Assembly (NCBI GenBank): GCA_020435335.1
Contig: JAGQZT010000130.1
Location: forward strand, 1 to 37,947
Length of the DNA stretch: 37,947 nt
Direction of reading: 5' to 3'
Origin: Flavobacteriales bacterium
Lineage (GTDB): Bacteria > Bacteroidota > Bacteroidia > Flavobacteriales_E > Vicingaceae
Part shown: piece after piece, positions 30,613 to 37,947 of the stretch
How positions within the stretch are numbered: position 1 is the first letter of the stretch
Layout of the letters: every line of letters begins with the position of its first letter
Notes under the pieces: generated by a model
The model's database searches: none
What the model saw: only the letters and a program-made list of their open reading frames with translations
What the model was told of the DNA's origin: nothing
Made by a program: the position numbers and the translations under genes

Positions 30613-33600
30613 TTATTCACCTACTGTGTCGCAGTGGTAAAGTTTTGGTTTTTTACTTTTAGCTGGCTGTGTTTTTTCTCCGCCTTTTTTAGACAGAATC
30701 ATTTTCTCTACAATCCGGGCTTTTTCCATGCGGTTCGCCTGTTGCCTTTCTTCGGTCTTGCTCAGATCGAAGTAGATGGCCCCGTCGATGATCGTCTTAT
30801 CCACCTTGGCATAGATTGAAAGCGGGTTATCGGTCCATAGCACCACATCGGCATCTTTGCCCACTTTAATGCTTCCCATACGGTGATCCAGGTGCAGGAG
30901 TTTGGCCGGGTTCAGGGTCACGAATTTAAGGGCTTCTTCTTCACTCACGCCACCGTATTTTACCGCTTTGGCAGCTTCCTGGTTCAGGCGTCTTCCCATT
31001 TCGGCATCATCGGAATTGAAGGCTGTAAGTACACCCTGCTTGTGCATGATTGCTCCGTTGTACGGGATCGCATCATTCACTTCGAACTTATAGGCCCACC
31101 AGTCGCTGAAGGTAGATCCACCTGCTCCGTGTTCCTTCATTTTGTCGGCCACCTTATATCCTTCCAGGATGTGTGTAAAGGTGTTCACGGTGAAGCCCAT
31201 GGAGTCGGCCACGTGCATCAACATATTGATTTCACCCTGCTGGTAAGAATGGCAGGAAATGAAACGTTTGGCATTCAGGATTTCATTCAGGGTTTCCAGT
31301 TCCAGATCAACACGTGGTGCCGGGGCTTTTAAGCGTTCCTTCTCAGGAAGGGCAGCATAGGTGTCCCATTTTTTCTGATACTCTTTGGCCCGGATGAAGG
31401 CATCGTAGTACACTTGTTCCACACCCATCCGGGTTTGCGGGAAACGGGTCGTATTAAAATCTCCCCAGTTGGATTGTTTCACATTTTCTCCCAGAGCGAA
31501 TTTAATGAAAGCGGTAGAGTCATGAATTTTCATGTCTTCCGGAGCACTTCCCCATTTCAGTTTGATCAGCCCCGATTGTCCCCCAACAGGATTACACGAC
31601 CCGTGAAGCAGTTGAGCCGCCGTAACACCTCCTGCCAGCTGGCGGTAAATGTTGATGTCGTCGGAATTGACCACGTCCCCGATGCTCACTTCGGCCGTTA
31701 CGGCCTGTGTACATTCGTTCACCCCGCGGCTGATGGCAATGTGTGAATGTTCATCGATGATACCGGCCGAAAGGTGTTTTCCTTTCCCGTCAATGATCAG
31801 GGCGCCTTCAGCCTCCAGATTTTTCCCGATGGCCGCGATCTTTCCATTTCGGATCAGTACATCAGTATTCTTTAAGATTCCTTCGGCTTCGTTGGTCCAT
31901 ACCGTAGCTCCGCGAATGATCATGGTTTGTTGCTTGGGCAATGAATCGAACCCAAAAGCCATGTTCGGATACTGGATTTTAGGTACAATAACGGAGTCTT
32001 TTTTAGCTTCCTGCTCTTTTGGTTTAGCTACATCTTCTTTGCTTTTGATGGCCGACCATTTGATCCAGCTCCCGTCGCCAAGTTGACCGTTTCCATCCCA
32101 GATGCCACCAGTGCTGCTGATCACACCGCTTAAACGGATGGAGGCTTTCTGGTAATCGTCGTTCGGATTGAAGCTCAGGCTGATGTTGTTCCCTTCTACA
32201 GCGATGCTTACATCAATCTTGCTGGTGTCTTTCATGTTGATGATTTCGATGCTTCCTTTCGGTTTTTCCGGATCTCCGGTTACTTTCAGCGCATAGATCT
32301 TGGCTCCCAGGTTCATGCTGTAGTTCCCGCTCACATCGATGCGGTTGTAATCCTTGAGCGTATATTTTTTACCCTGGATCCAGTTTTCAAAAATGGTATT
32401 CTTCTCATCAAACAAGGGCCCGGAGCAAATGATAAAGTTGGCCAGTTTGCCTTTTTCCAGGCTGCCGACCTGATCGTACTGCTCAATAAAATTCGCCGGG
32501 TTGAAAGTCAGTGCTTTTAATGCATCTTGCTCGGATAAACCGGATTCGATGGCTTTCCGGAGGTTTTTGAAGAACTCTTTCTTGTCCTTTAAATCGGCGG
32601 TCGTTATGGAAAAATCAATGTTGTTTTGAGCCATAATCCCCAGGTTGTAAGGGGCCAGTTCCCAGTGCTTCACGTCCGAGTAATCAACGAGCATGGCGTC
32701 GTAAGGGTCTTCTACATCGAAAGCTTTCGGGAAATTAACCGGAAGGATCAGTTTGCCTTCGGTAGCCTTGATCTCCTTCACACGTTGGTATTCATCACCA
32801 CTTCCTTTAAAAATGTATTGTAACTCAAATTCATCACCGATCTGATCGGCACGCAGGATGTTGAGTTTGTCATTCGCTTCGAAAATCTGAGGCATTCCCC
32901 AATCTTCGATCAGGGCATTCAGGGATATGTTCAGCTCATCCTGCTGCGGGTTGTTATAGATCCAGTCGGCATCAAAATAAGTCTGGCGGATCAAAGCGAT
33001 CATGCCCATCAATGAACCCGGATAATCCTGAGTGGAACTTCCTTTATTGAACGAAAGGTGTCCGGCAACCTCGCTGTTGATCATTACCAGGTTCGACTTC
33101 TCGTTGGCCAGAGTAACCAGTGCGGAAGTGCCCCGCATAATACCATCCTGCTGATGGGTTAATACCGTTCCGAACCCCAGGTTCCGGAGTTCTTCGGCTT
33201 TCTTGTCGTCGGCTGTAAACAACATGCCGGCTTCCACTTCGGGTGTGATGGCCTGGTTCCAGTTCACAGCTTCCTTGTGGTTGTTCTCGAATTGCGGACC
33301 GTAGTTCGGACCTTTTTCTTTCTTCGTTTCAGGCATCCCGTAATCGGTGTACAGGTCGATTAACGAAGGGTAAATGTATTTTCCTTCCAGGTTGTAAACC
33401 ACACAATTTTCCGGAATCGGAACTTTACCGTCCAAACCCGCGGCGACCACCTTACCATCTTTGATCAATAACGTGGCCCGATCCAGACGAGTCTGGTAAT
33501 CGACATAAACCGTTGCATTTTTAAAGGCGTAGTAGTTGTGGTTTTTATGGTGTGTTCCGTTTACATTGAAAGTTTCCTGCCCCTTCATCAAAAAAGAGCA

Positions 33601-33636
33601 GCAAAAAAGAAGTGTAAAAAGAAAAAGATTCTTCAT
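30613..33636 (-). CDS. Double amidohydrolase protein: degenerate N-terminal half, intact C-terminal half
   Basis: A protein of 1007 residues with a signal peptide (MKNLFLFTLLFCCSFLMKGQ). The N-terminal half (about 25-440) has the scaffold (KYIYPSLIDLYTDYG, ALKALTFNPANFIE, GSLEKGKLANFIICSG), but the HxH motif is replaced by YTD. A beta-rich linker (about 440-575) follows. The C-terminal half (about 580-980) carries a full set: GIIDEHSHIAI (HxH), FISCHSYQQGE, NTFTHILEGYK, FNSDDAEMGRRLNQEA and GSIKVGKDADVVLW. It is expected to hydrolyse an amide- or imidazolone-type substrate in the periplasm; the substrate is unknown. It heads an operon with the non-catalytic homologue at 29320, making one active site among three scaffolds. 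Confidence 0.9.
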   Translation of the reverse strand: MKNLFLFTLLFCCSFLMKGQETFNVNGTHHKNHNYYAFKNATVYVDYQTRLDRATLLIKDGKVVAAGLDGKVPIPENCVVYNLEGKYIYPSLIDLYTDYGMPETKKEKGPNYGPQFENNHKEAVNWNQAITPEVEAGMLFTADDKKAEELRNLGFGTVLTHQQDGIMRGTSALVTLANEKSNLVMINSEVAGHLSFNKGSSTQDYPGSLMGMIALIRQTYFDADWIYNNPQQDELNISLNALIEDWGMPQIFEANDKLNILRADQIGDEFELQYIFKGSGDEYQRVKEIKATEGKLILPVNFPKAFDVEDPYDAMLVDYSDVKHWELAPYNLGIMAQNNIDFSITTADLKDKKEFFKNLRKAIESGLSEQDALKALTFNPANFIEQYDQVGSLEKGKLANFIICSGPLFDEKNTIFENWIQGKKYTLKDYNRIDVSGNYSMNLGAKIYALKVTGDPEKPKGSIEIINMKDTSKIDVSIAVEGNNISLSFNPNDDYQKASIRLSGVISSTGGIWDGNGQLGDGSWIKWSAIKSKEDVAKPKEQEAKKDSVIVPKIQYPNMAFGFDSLPKQQTMIIRGATVWTNEAEGILKNTDVLIRNGKIAAIGKNLEAEGALIIDGKGKHLSAGIIDEHSHIAISRGVNECTQAVTAEVSIGDVVNSDDINIYRQLAGGVTAAQLLHGSCNPVGGQSGLIKLKWGSAPEDMKIHDSTAFIKFALGENVKQSNWGDFNTTRFPQTRMGVEQVYYDAFIRAKEYQKKWDTYAALPEKERLKAPAPRVDLELETLNEILNAKRFISCHSYQQGEINMLMHVADSMGFTVNTFTHILEGYKVADKMKEHGAGGSTFSDWWAYKFEVNDAIPYNGAIMHKQGVLTAFNSDDAEMGRRLNQEAAKAVKYGGVSEEEALKFVTLNPAKLLHLDHRMGSIKVGKDADVVLWTDNPLSIYAKVDKTIIDGAIYFDLSKTEERQQANRMEKARIVEKMILSKKGGEKTQPAKSKKPKLYHCDTVGE

Positions 33637-33661
33637 GAAGCAGTTGTTTAAATAAGCGGTT

Positions 33662-33669
33662 CAAAAATA
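33662..33669 (-). promoter_or_regulatory. Promoter -7 box of the amidohydrolase operon
   Basis: TATTTTTG on the minus strand, a perfect TAnnTTTG, ends 25 bases before ATG 33636. No clear -33 TTG. Confidence 0.45.
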
Positions 33670-33724
33670 GTCTTTTATCATGAAAAAATCAGCCGCTTTG
33701 TGATGAAAGGCAAAGCTTTTCCCG

Positions 33725-33732
33725 TACTTTTG
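33725..33732 (+). promoter_or_regulatory. Promoter -7 box of gene 33755 and hflX
   Basis: TACTTTTG, a perfect TAnnTTTG, ends 22 bases before ATG 33755. A TTTG lies 24 bases upstream, longer than the usual spacer. Confidence 0.5.
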
Positions 33733-33754
33733 TTGATCACCTAAACAAACTATT

Positions 33755-34192
33755 ATGCTGGACATACATTCAATCTTAAGATGGTTGGTAGCGGTTTTTC
33801 TGCTGCTGGTCGTGTTTCGTTCCATTGCCGGGGTTGCCGGAAAAAAACCATTCACCAAAGCGGATAATCTCTTAGCAATCCTGTTACTGAGCTTTACACA
33901 TATTCAGTTTTTAATGGGATTGGCCCTGTATTACATGATGGGATGGGCAGCTGCCTTCCATAACATGGGGGCATCCATGAAAGATTCCACAACACGTTTT
34001 TGGTCGATGGAACATGCCGTACTGATGGTGCTCGCGATTGTGCTGATTACCATGGGAAGAGTTAAATCCAAGAAAGCGGCGGACGACCTGGCGAAACACA
34101 AAAAAGGGATGATTTTTTATTCTTTGGCGCTATTGCTGATCCTGTGGGCAGCAATCGTGAAGCCTTTCCTGTTGGGAAGAGGTTGGTTATAA
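33755..34192 (+). CDS. Small four-helix membrane protein, possibly haem-binding
   Basis: A protein of 145 residues with four hydrophobic segments (about 7-26, 41-66, 86-104, 121-138). His residues lie in or near the helices: DIHSILRWLV, SFTHIQFLMGL and WSMEHAVLMVL, a pattern reminiscent of small b-type cytochromes. The loop sequence GRVKSKKAADDLAKHKK is cytoplasmic in character. This family is conserved in Bacteroidota, but I know of no established function; haem binding is inference from the His positions. It is followed after 10 bases by hflX, so the two are probably co-transcribed. Confidence 0.75.
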   Translation: MLDIHSILRWLVAVFLLLVVFRSIAGVAGKKPFTKADNLLAILLLSFTHIQFLMGLALYYMMGWAAAFHNMGASMKDSTTRFWSMEHAVLMVLAIVLITMGRVKSKKAADDLAKHKKGMIFYSLALLLILWAAIVKPFLLGRGWL

Positions 34193-34202
34193 TTCGAACA
34201 AT

Positions 34203-35399
34203 TTGAAAGAGAAATTTCAACACACGTCTGAGGTCATTCAGGAAAGGGCTGTTTTAGTGGGCGTTACCATTAAAGGCCAGGATGAAAACACGACGAAGGA
34301 ATACCTCGACGAACTGGCTTTTCTGGCGGAGACCGCCGGAGCTCAAACCGTTAAGATGTTCACTCAAAACCTCGATCATCCGAATCCCAAAACGTTTATC
34401 GGGAAGGGAAAGATGGAAGAAGTGTTCGAATACGTGAACGAGCACGAGATCGATATGGTTATTTTCGACGATGAACTGTCGCCTTCCCAACTCCGGAACA
34501 TCGAGCGGGAATTCAAGTGTAAGATCCTCGATCGCAGCAACCTCATCCTCGACATCTTTGCCAAAAGGGCCCGAACCTCTCATGCCCGCACCCAGGTGGA
34601 ACTAGCCCAGTACCAGTATTTGCTGCCGCGGTTAACCCGGATGTGGACTCACCTCGAACGACAGAAAGGAGGGATCGGGATGCGTGGACCGGGTGAGACC
34701 CAGATCGAGACCGATCGAAGGATCATCCTGGATAAGATTTCCTTGCTGAAAGACAAGCTGAAGCAGATCGATAAACAAAAGGCTACGCAACGAAAACAAC
34801 GCATGCAAATGGTGCGTGTGGCACTGGTCGGCTATACCAATGTGGGTAAATCCACCATCATGAACATGCTGAGCAAATCGGATGTGTTTGCCGAAAACAA
34901 GCTGTTTGCCACGCTTGATACCACCATCCGTAAAGTGGTGATCCAGAACCTGCCCTTCTTGCTCACAGATACTGTCGGGTTCATCCGGAAATTGCCGCAC
35001 CACCTGGTCGAATCGTTCAAATCGACCCTCGACGAGGTGCGTGATGCCGATGTACTGGTGCATGTGGTGGATGTGTCACACCCCAACTTCGAAGACCAGA
35101 TCCATGTGGTGAACGAAACCTTAAAGGACCTGGAAGCGCTCGACAAACCGGCCATCATGGTGTTCAATAAGATCGATGCGTTCACGTACGAGAAGAAAGA
35201 TGAAGACGACCTCACGCCGATCACCCGGGCGAACTACTCGCTGGAGGATCTGAAAAAGATGTGGATGGCCAAGTCGGATCATCCGACCATCTACATTTCG
35301 GCAGCCAAAAAGGTCAACATCGAGGAGCTGAAGGATCAGATGTATGAAACCATCAAGGCCATGCACCTGAGCATTTACCCGAATCAGTTGTTGTACTAA
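34203..35399 (+). CDS. hflX: GTPase HflX
   Basis: A protein of 398 residues. The HflX N-terminal domain is visible (AETAGAQTVKMFTQNLDHPN, TFIGKGKMEEV, IFDDELSPSQLRNIE, ILDIFAKRARTSHARTQVEL), then the glycine-rich linker GGIGMRGPGETQIETDRR, the coiled coil, and the G domain: G1 GYTNVGKSTIMN, G3 DTVGFIRKLPHHLVESF, G4 NKIDAF. It binds and splits stalled or hibernating 70S ribosomes. The best start is TTG at 34203; no in-frame ATG precedes the conserved region, so the exact N-terminus is uncertain. It follows the small membrane protein by 10 bases and ends directly at a bidirectional terminator. Confidence 0.96.
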   Translation: MKEKFQHTSEVIQERAVLVGVTIKGQDENTTKEYLDELAFLAETAGAQTVKMFTQNLDHPNPKTFIGKGKMEEVFEYVNEHEIDMVIFDDELSPSQLRNIEREFKCKILDRSNLILDIFAKRARTSHARTQVELAQYQYLLPRLTRMWTHLERQKGGIGMRGPGETQIETDRRIILDKISLLKDKLKQIDKQKATQRKQRMQMVRVALVGYTNVGKSTIMNMLSKSDVFAENKLFATLDTTIRKVVIQNLPFLLTDTVGFIRKLPHHLVESFKSTLDEVRDADVLVHVVDVSHPNFEDQIHVVNETLKDLEALDKPAIMVFNKIDAFTYEKKDEDDLTPITRANYSLEDLKKMWMAKSDHPTIYISAAKKVNIEELKDQMYETIKAMHLSIYPNQLLY

Positions 35400-35400
35400 T

Positions 35401-35431
35401 AAAAAAAGCCCTGCAAACGCAGGGCTTTTTT
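35401..35431. terminator. Bidirectional terminator between hflX and the AT-rich lipoprotein gene
   Basis: Seven A, then AGCCCTGC (35407-35414), loop AAAC, GCAGGGCT (35419-35426), then T to 35431. It begins one base after the hflX TAA and its T-run overlaps the stop codon of the minus-strand gene. Confidence 0.92.
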
Positions 35432-36338
35432 ATTCTATATATAATACTGTTTGATATTTATCTGTACCACACCATCCCCAATCAATTATTTCATAATCAA
35501 CAAAAACTTCAGATTCTCCATATTGTCGATAAGGTAAAGAAACCACTAAAATGCCTTTATAATAATTTTGCATACTATCTGAATTCAATTTCTTCTTCTC
35601 CTCTAAGAAAGGTGTTTGAACAACTTTCCTATCATTAAACATTTCAATTTCAAATTCTAAAGAATCGAACTTATACATCCATATGGCAGGAGGTGGAGGT
35701 GGAATCAAGGTAATTTCTCCAGTATCATCTATTATATTGTACGGGACTATATAGTTTACATGAACAGGGTTTTTATAAATCCACTTAACCCGAAGGGAAT
35801 CTTCAAGTAAATGTTTAATGAAATTCACATAAGATTTATAGTTATAACTAACAGTAGATGCTTTTTTTAATCTTGATTTTTGCCGATTGAATCCAATTTT
35901 ATTAGAATCAAAATGTTTTTCATAATAAAATACTTTACTTCTAGAAGCATATCCAGCATCATATATAATATATTCTATTTTGGTTAAAAGATTTTCAGGT
36001 GTATTCTTATCAGCTACAATAACAATATTTATTCTAGATTTATCACAATGGTAGCAATCGAGATAATTGTATAAATCAGATGTATTGGTTACCTTCTCAT
36101 TTAATTGTAAATAAAATCCATTTTCAGCTGGGTTGCTTGGTTTATATACATTATTAAGTTTGCCAACGTAAATGAATTCACACAAACCAGCTGTATCTGG
36201 CATATCAAACGTATCACTTGAGGCCTCAAAAAGCTCAATATTTAACTTTAACTCAGTATCTGTAGTTCTAAAGTATTTTTTTTCATCACACCCAAAAGCA
36301 ACGTAGCTAACTAATAAAATGAGTAATAACTTTTTCAT
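35430..36338 (-). CDS. AT-rich lipoprotein of unknown function
   Basis: The start is set at ATG 36338, giving MKKLLLILLVSYVAFGCDEKK, a lipoprotein signal with the lipobox Cys at residue 17. The mature part (about 285 residues) has no family I recognise. It includes a CYHCDKSRINIVIVADKNT segment, a proline run (IPPPPPAIW) and a C-terminal DYEIIDWGWCGTDKYQ. Base composition is unlike the neighbours: positions 35881-35940 have 13 G/C of 60, against 34 of 60 at 34981-35040 in hflX. Codons are strongly A/T-ending. It is bracketed by two near-identical terminators. This suggests recent acquisition. Probably a surface or periplasmic lipoprotein. Confidence 0.8.
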   Translation of the reverse strand: MKKLLLILLVSYVAFGCDEKKYFRTTDTELKLNIELFEASSDTFDMPDTAGLCEFIYVGKLNNVYKPSNPAENGFYLQLNEKVTNTSDLYNYLDCYHCDKSRINIVIVADKNTPENLLTKIEYIIYDAGYASRSKVFYYEKHFDSNKIGFNRQKSRLKKASTVSYNYKSYVNFIKHLLEDSLRVKWIYKNPVHVNYIVPYNIIDDTGEITLIPPPPPAIWMYKFDSLEFEIEMFNDRKVVQTPFLEEKKKLNSDSMQNYYKGILVVSLPYRQYGESEVFVDYEIIDWGWCGTDKYQTVLYIE

Positions 36339-36427
36339 ATACCTAAAGTAACGAAAAAGCACAATATGATATTTTGAGATAAAAAAGAGACCTATGCTGG
36401 CGAATGGTTAGTATACAAACCCACAAC

Positions 36428-36456
36428 AAAAAAAGCCTCGCAAACGCGAGGCTTTT
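36428..36456 (-). terminator. Terminator of the type A T9SS gene
   Basis: On the minus strand AAAAGCCTCGC, loop GTTT, GCGAGGC and a run of seven T (36434-36428), 22 bases beyond the stop at 36478. It is nearly the same as the terminator at 35401 (same GC-AAAC-GC apex on the plus strand). Confidence 0.88.
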
Positions 36457-36477
36457 CCAGTTAAAAAGTTCTTGTAC

Positions 36478-37596
36478 TTATTTGTTTACCACAAATTTAG
36501 CGGAGTAAACCGTAGCACCGTTATCGTCTTTTACATTGTAGAAGTAGATGCTGTTTTCGTAGTTGCTCACATTCATGGACGTGCTATTCGAATAGATGCG
36601 GATCGTTTTGATCAGGCGTCCGGTAACATCCAGTACGTCGATGCTTCCTTTGCTGATGCTGGTTGTGATGGTTACCACATCTTTAGCCGGATTCGGGTAC
36701 AGGGCAACACTCACCGGTGCAGCAGCTTGTTCGTTTACACCAACTGTCGGAGCAGATTTTAACCAGTCTACATTGTTAACCGTTCCGTTGGCTTCGTAAT
36801 CCATTTCCACAACCGGGAACTTGGTAGAAGGGTCGTTAGACCACCATCTGGCTGTTCTGGTTGTATCGAAGGAATAGGCAGCGATGTTAAATCCGAAACC
36901 ATTCAATACAGCAATGGTCGTCGGGCTAACGATAGACCACGTACCGTTTTCTTTTTGCCAGGTGGTATCGGCATCCTCTTCGACGGCAATCTGACGCAGG
37001 GAAGCAAAAGTACCGTAAGGGGTTGTTACGTTCCCCCAGCCGTCGATGTTGCTGGTTAAGGTAGCATCTCTGGTGATTTTAATGGAATCGATCACACCTT
37101 GTGGGCCCGGTCCGTCCAGATCCTGACCTACAGGTATACCGATCAGATCACCGTTCCAGTGGCCGTTAAAGCTGGTTCCCATGGTGGAAGGGAAGGTGAT
37201 GATGGTAGAAACAATCGGAATGGAGATCAACTGTCCCTGTTGGTATTGAGATTGACCGTCGATGAATAATCCGGATGCGTTTTTGGTGAGGAAAATCCAG
37301 CTACTGTCTTGGGATTCATCTACACCAATGTTTGAGAGCGGAAAGTCCTGTGCATTGGGAAATGTAGAAGGATCCCTGAATTTCATGGTGTCCAGGGTAT
37401 GTTGACTGATGCTGGAAAAATTCCAGGTTTGGCTGGCTCCTGATGATCCGATCGTAACGGATGGTAATGTATCATGTGCCTGCTCTACGTTGTCACCCAC
37501 ACTCACAATATCAGCGTCGGTAACTGTAATTTGGGCTGAAGCGGTGTAAATACCCACAGCACCAAACATTAAAAAAGAAAGTAAAGTTTTTTTCAT
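36478..37596 (-). CDS. Secreted protein with T9SS type A sorting domain
   Basis: A protein of 372 residues with signal peptide MKKTLLSFLMFGAVGIYTASAQ. The body begins ITVTDADIVSVGDNVEQAHD and contains SGASQTWNFSSISQHTLDTM, a beta-rich pattern common in Bacteroidota secreted proteins; I recognise no catalytic motif. The C-terminal 75 residues carry the sorting domain: VALYPNPAKDVVTI, IDVLDVTGRLIKTI, YENSIYFYNVKDDNGA and SAKFVVNK. Its route is therefore T9SS export with removal of the C-terminal signal at the surface. Function unknown. It follows the PCMD-like gene on the same strand with its own promoter-like sequence. Confidence 0.88.
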   Translation of the reverse strand: MKKTLLSFLMFGAVGIYTASAQITVTDADIVSVGDNVEQAHDTLPSVTIGSSGASQTWNFSSISQHTLDTMKFRDPSTFPNAQDFPLSNIGVDESQDSSWIFLTKNASGLFIDGQSQYQQGQLISIPIVSTIITFPSTMGTSFNGHWNGDLIGIPVGQDLDGPGPQGVIDSIKITRDATLTSNIDGWGNVTTPYGTFASLRQIAVEEDADTTWQKENGTWSIVSPTTIAVLNGFGFNIAAYSFDTTRTARWWSNDPSTKFPVVEMDYEANGTVNNVDWLKSAPTVGVNEQAAAPVSVALYPNPAKDVVTITTSISKGSIDVLDVTGRLIKTIRIYSNSTSMNVSNYENSIYFYNVKDDNGATVYSAKFVVNK

Positions 37597-37623
37597 GGTT
37601 TTAAATTTATAAAATTCCGAACG

Positions 37624-37654
37624 CTAAATTAACAGATATTTTGCTAATTAACAA
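37624..37654 (-). promoter_or_regulatory. Candidate promoter of the type A T9SS gene
   Basis: On the minus strand TTG (37654-37652), a 20-base spacer and TAATTTAG (37631-37624), one mismatch from TAnnTTTG, 27 bases before ATG 37596. Confidence 0.35.
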
Positions 37655-37675
37655 CGGGTTACCACGAATTAGGAT

Positions 37676-37947
37676 TTATTTAACAGTATTTAACAAGCTT
37701 AAATTCGGAGAGGTATTGGGGAATACCAAACGGATATCATCAACCAACAAGGTTGAACCGATCTTCGGATTGGAAACACTCTTTTCAAAAAGGGTGCTGT
37801 TGCTGCTGGACAAAAGAATGAACGTCATTTCCTCCGGTTCCGCATCGGAGAAATAGGTAATGTTCACGGATAAACGTTTCCAGCTTTTTTGTTTATCGCC
37901 GCTCGTAAAATAACCCTCGCCAACTACCTGCGACTCTCCGTTTACGC
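37676..37947 (-). CDS. C-terminal fragment of a PCMD-like secreted protein (N-terminus beyond window)
   Basis: The frame is open from the right edge to TAA at 37678-37676 and gives about 90 residues. They read VNGESQVVGEGYFTSGDK, then WKRLSVNITYFSDAEPEEM, TFILLSSSN and GSTLLVDDIRLVF. The order (aromatic strand, SSS, then GSTLLVDDI) is typical of the C-terminal half of PCMD (putative carbohydrate metabolism) or carbohydrate-binding beta-sandwich domains. The fragment has no sorting domain after it. The assignment rests on this short tail only, so it is tentative. Confidence 0.65.
   Translation of the reverse strand, partial: VNGESQVVGEGYFTSGDKQKSWKRLSVNITYFSDAEPEEMTFILLSSSNSTLFEKSVSNPKIGSTLLVDDIRLVFPNTSPNLSLLNTVK

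Noticed and set aside
1..37947. tRNA, rRNA, CRISPR arrays, transposases and prophage genes
   Set aside because: I looked through the gaps and open frames and saw no cloverleaf, rRNA core, repeat-spacer array or recognisable mobile-element protein.

Overview
The window looks like chromosomal DNA of a free-living member of the Bacteroidota, probably Flavobacteriales and possibly near the Crocinitomicaceae/Fluviicola group. That placement is inference. The support is: type IX secretion (T9SS) cargo with both type A and type B C-terminal sorting domains, a PorP/SprF protein, OmpA/PD40 envelope proteins, single-chain GlyS, PheS with no adjacent pheT, promoters of the TTG-N19-TAnnTTTG type, and no Shine-Dalgarno pattern before start codons. 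I found no rRNA, tRNA, CRISPR array, transposase or phage gene. No gap between genes exceeds 300 bases; the longest is about 236 bases (19108-19343).

Layout. 1-10318: secretion and surface module. A minus-strand secreted beta-propeller (SBBP) gene runs off the left edge. It is divergent, across a shared inverted repeat, from a tightly coupled operon of a PKD adhesin with a type B sorting domain, PorP/SprF, and TPR-PD40-OmpA. A second type B adhesin with SprB-like repeats follows. 10319-13527: CvpA family protein, a small unknown protein, a lipoprotein, a periplasmic cyclophilin and pheS. 13583-17739: two overlapping TPR sensor genes and a LuxR-type response regulator. 17818-22729: a T9SS type A secreted protein, an unknown secreted 597-residue protein with a striking structured leader, and an OmpA/PD40 protein. 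22828-27592: purD, a CPBP membrane protease, a SulP anion transporter with a small acidic membrane protein, and a DUF2892-like protein. 27736-33636 (minus strand): glyS and two large amidohydrolase-fold proteins. 33755-37947: a small membrane protein, HflX, an AT-rich lipoprotein gene, a type A T9SS protein and the C-terminal end of a PCMD-like protein.

The most notable system is the tandem sensor pair at 13583-17022. The upstream protein has the phosphoacceptor-histidine motif (LHDNIGSQL) but stops before any ATPase domain. The downstream protein has a complete-looking ATPase domain but carries LNENIGSQL, so the histidine is asparagine. The genes overlap by 4 bases and a response regulator follows. 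This reads as a split histidine kinase in which one subunit phosphorylates the other.

Other signals: an interleaved two-helix leader before the gene at 19344; promoter -7 boxes placed exactly 4 bases before start codons (predicted leaderless mRNAs); amidohydrolase-fold domains that have lost the HxH metal site; a terminator inside the end of an opposing gene; and an AT-rich gene bracketed by two near-identical terminators.
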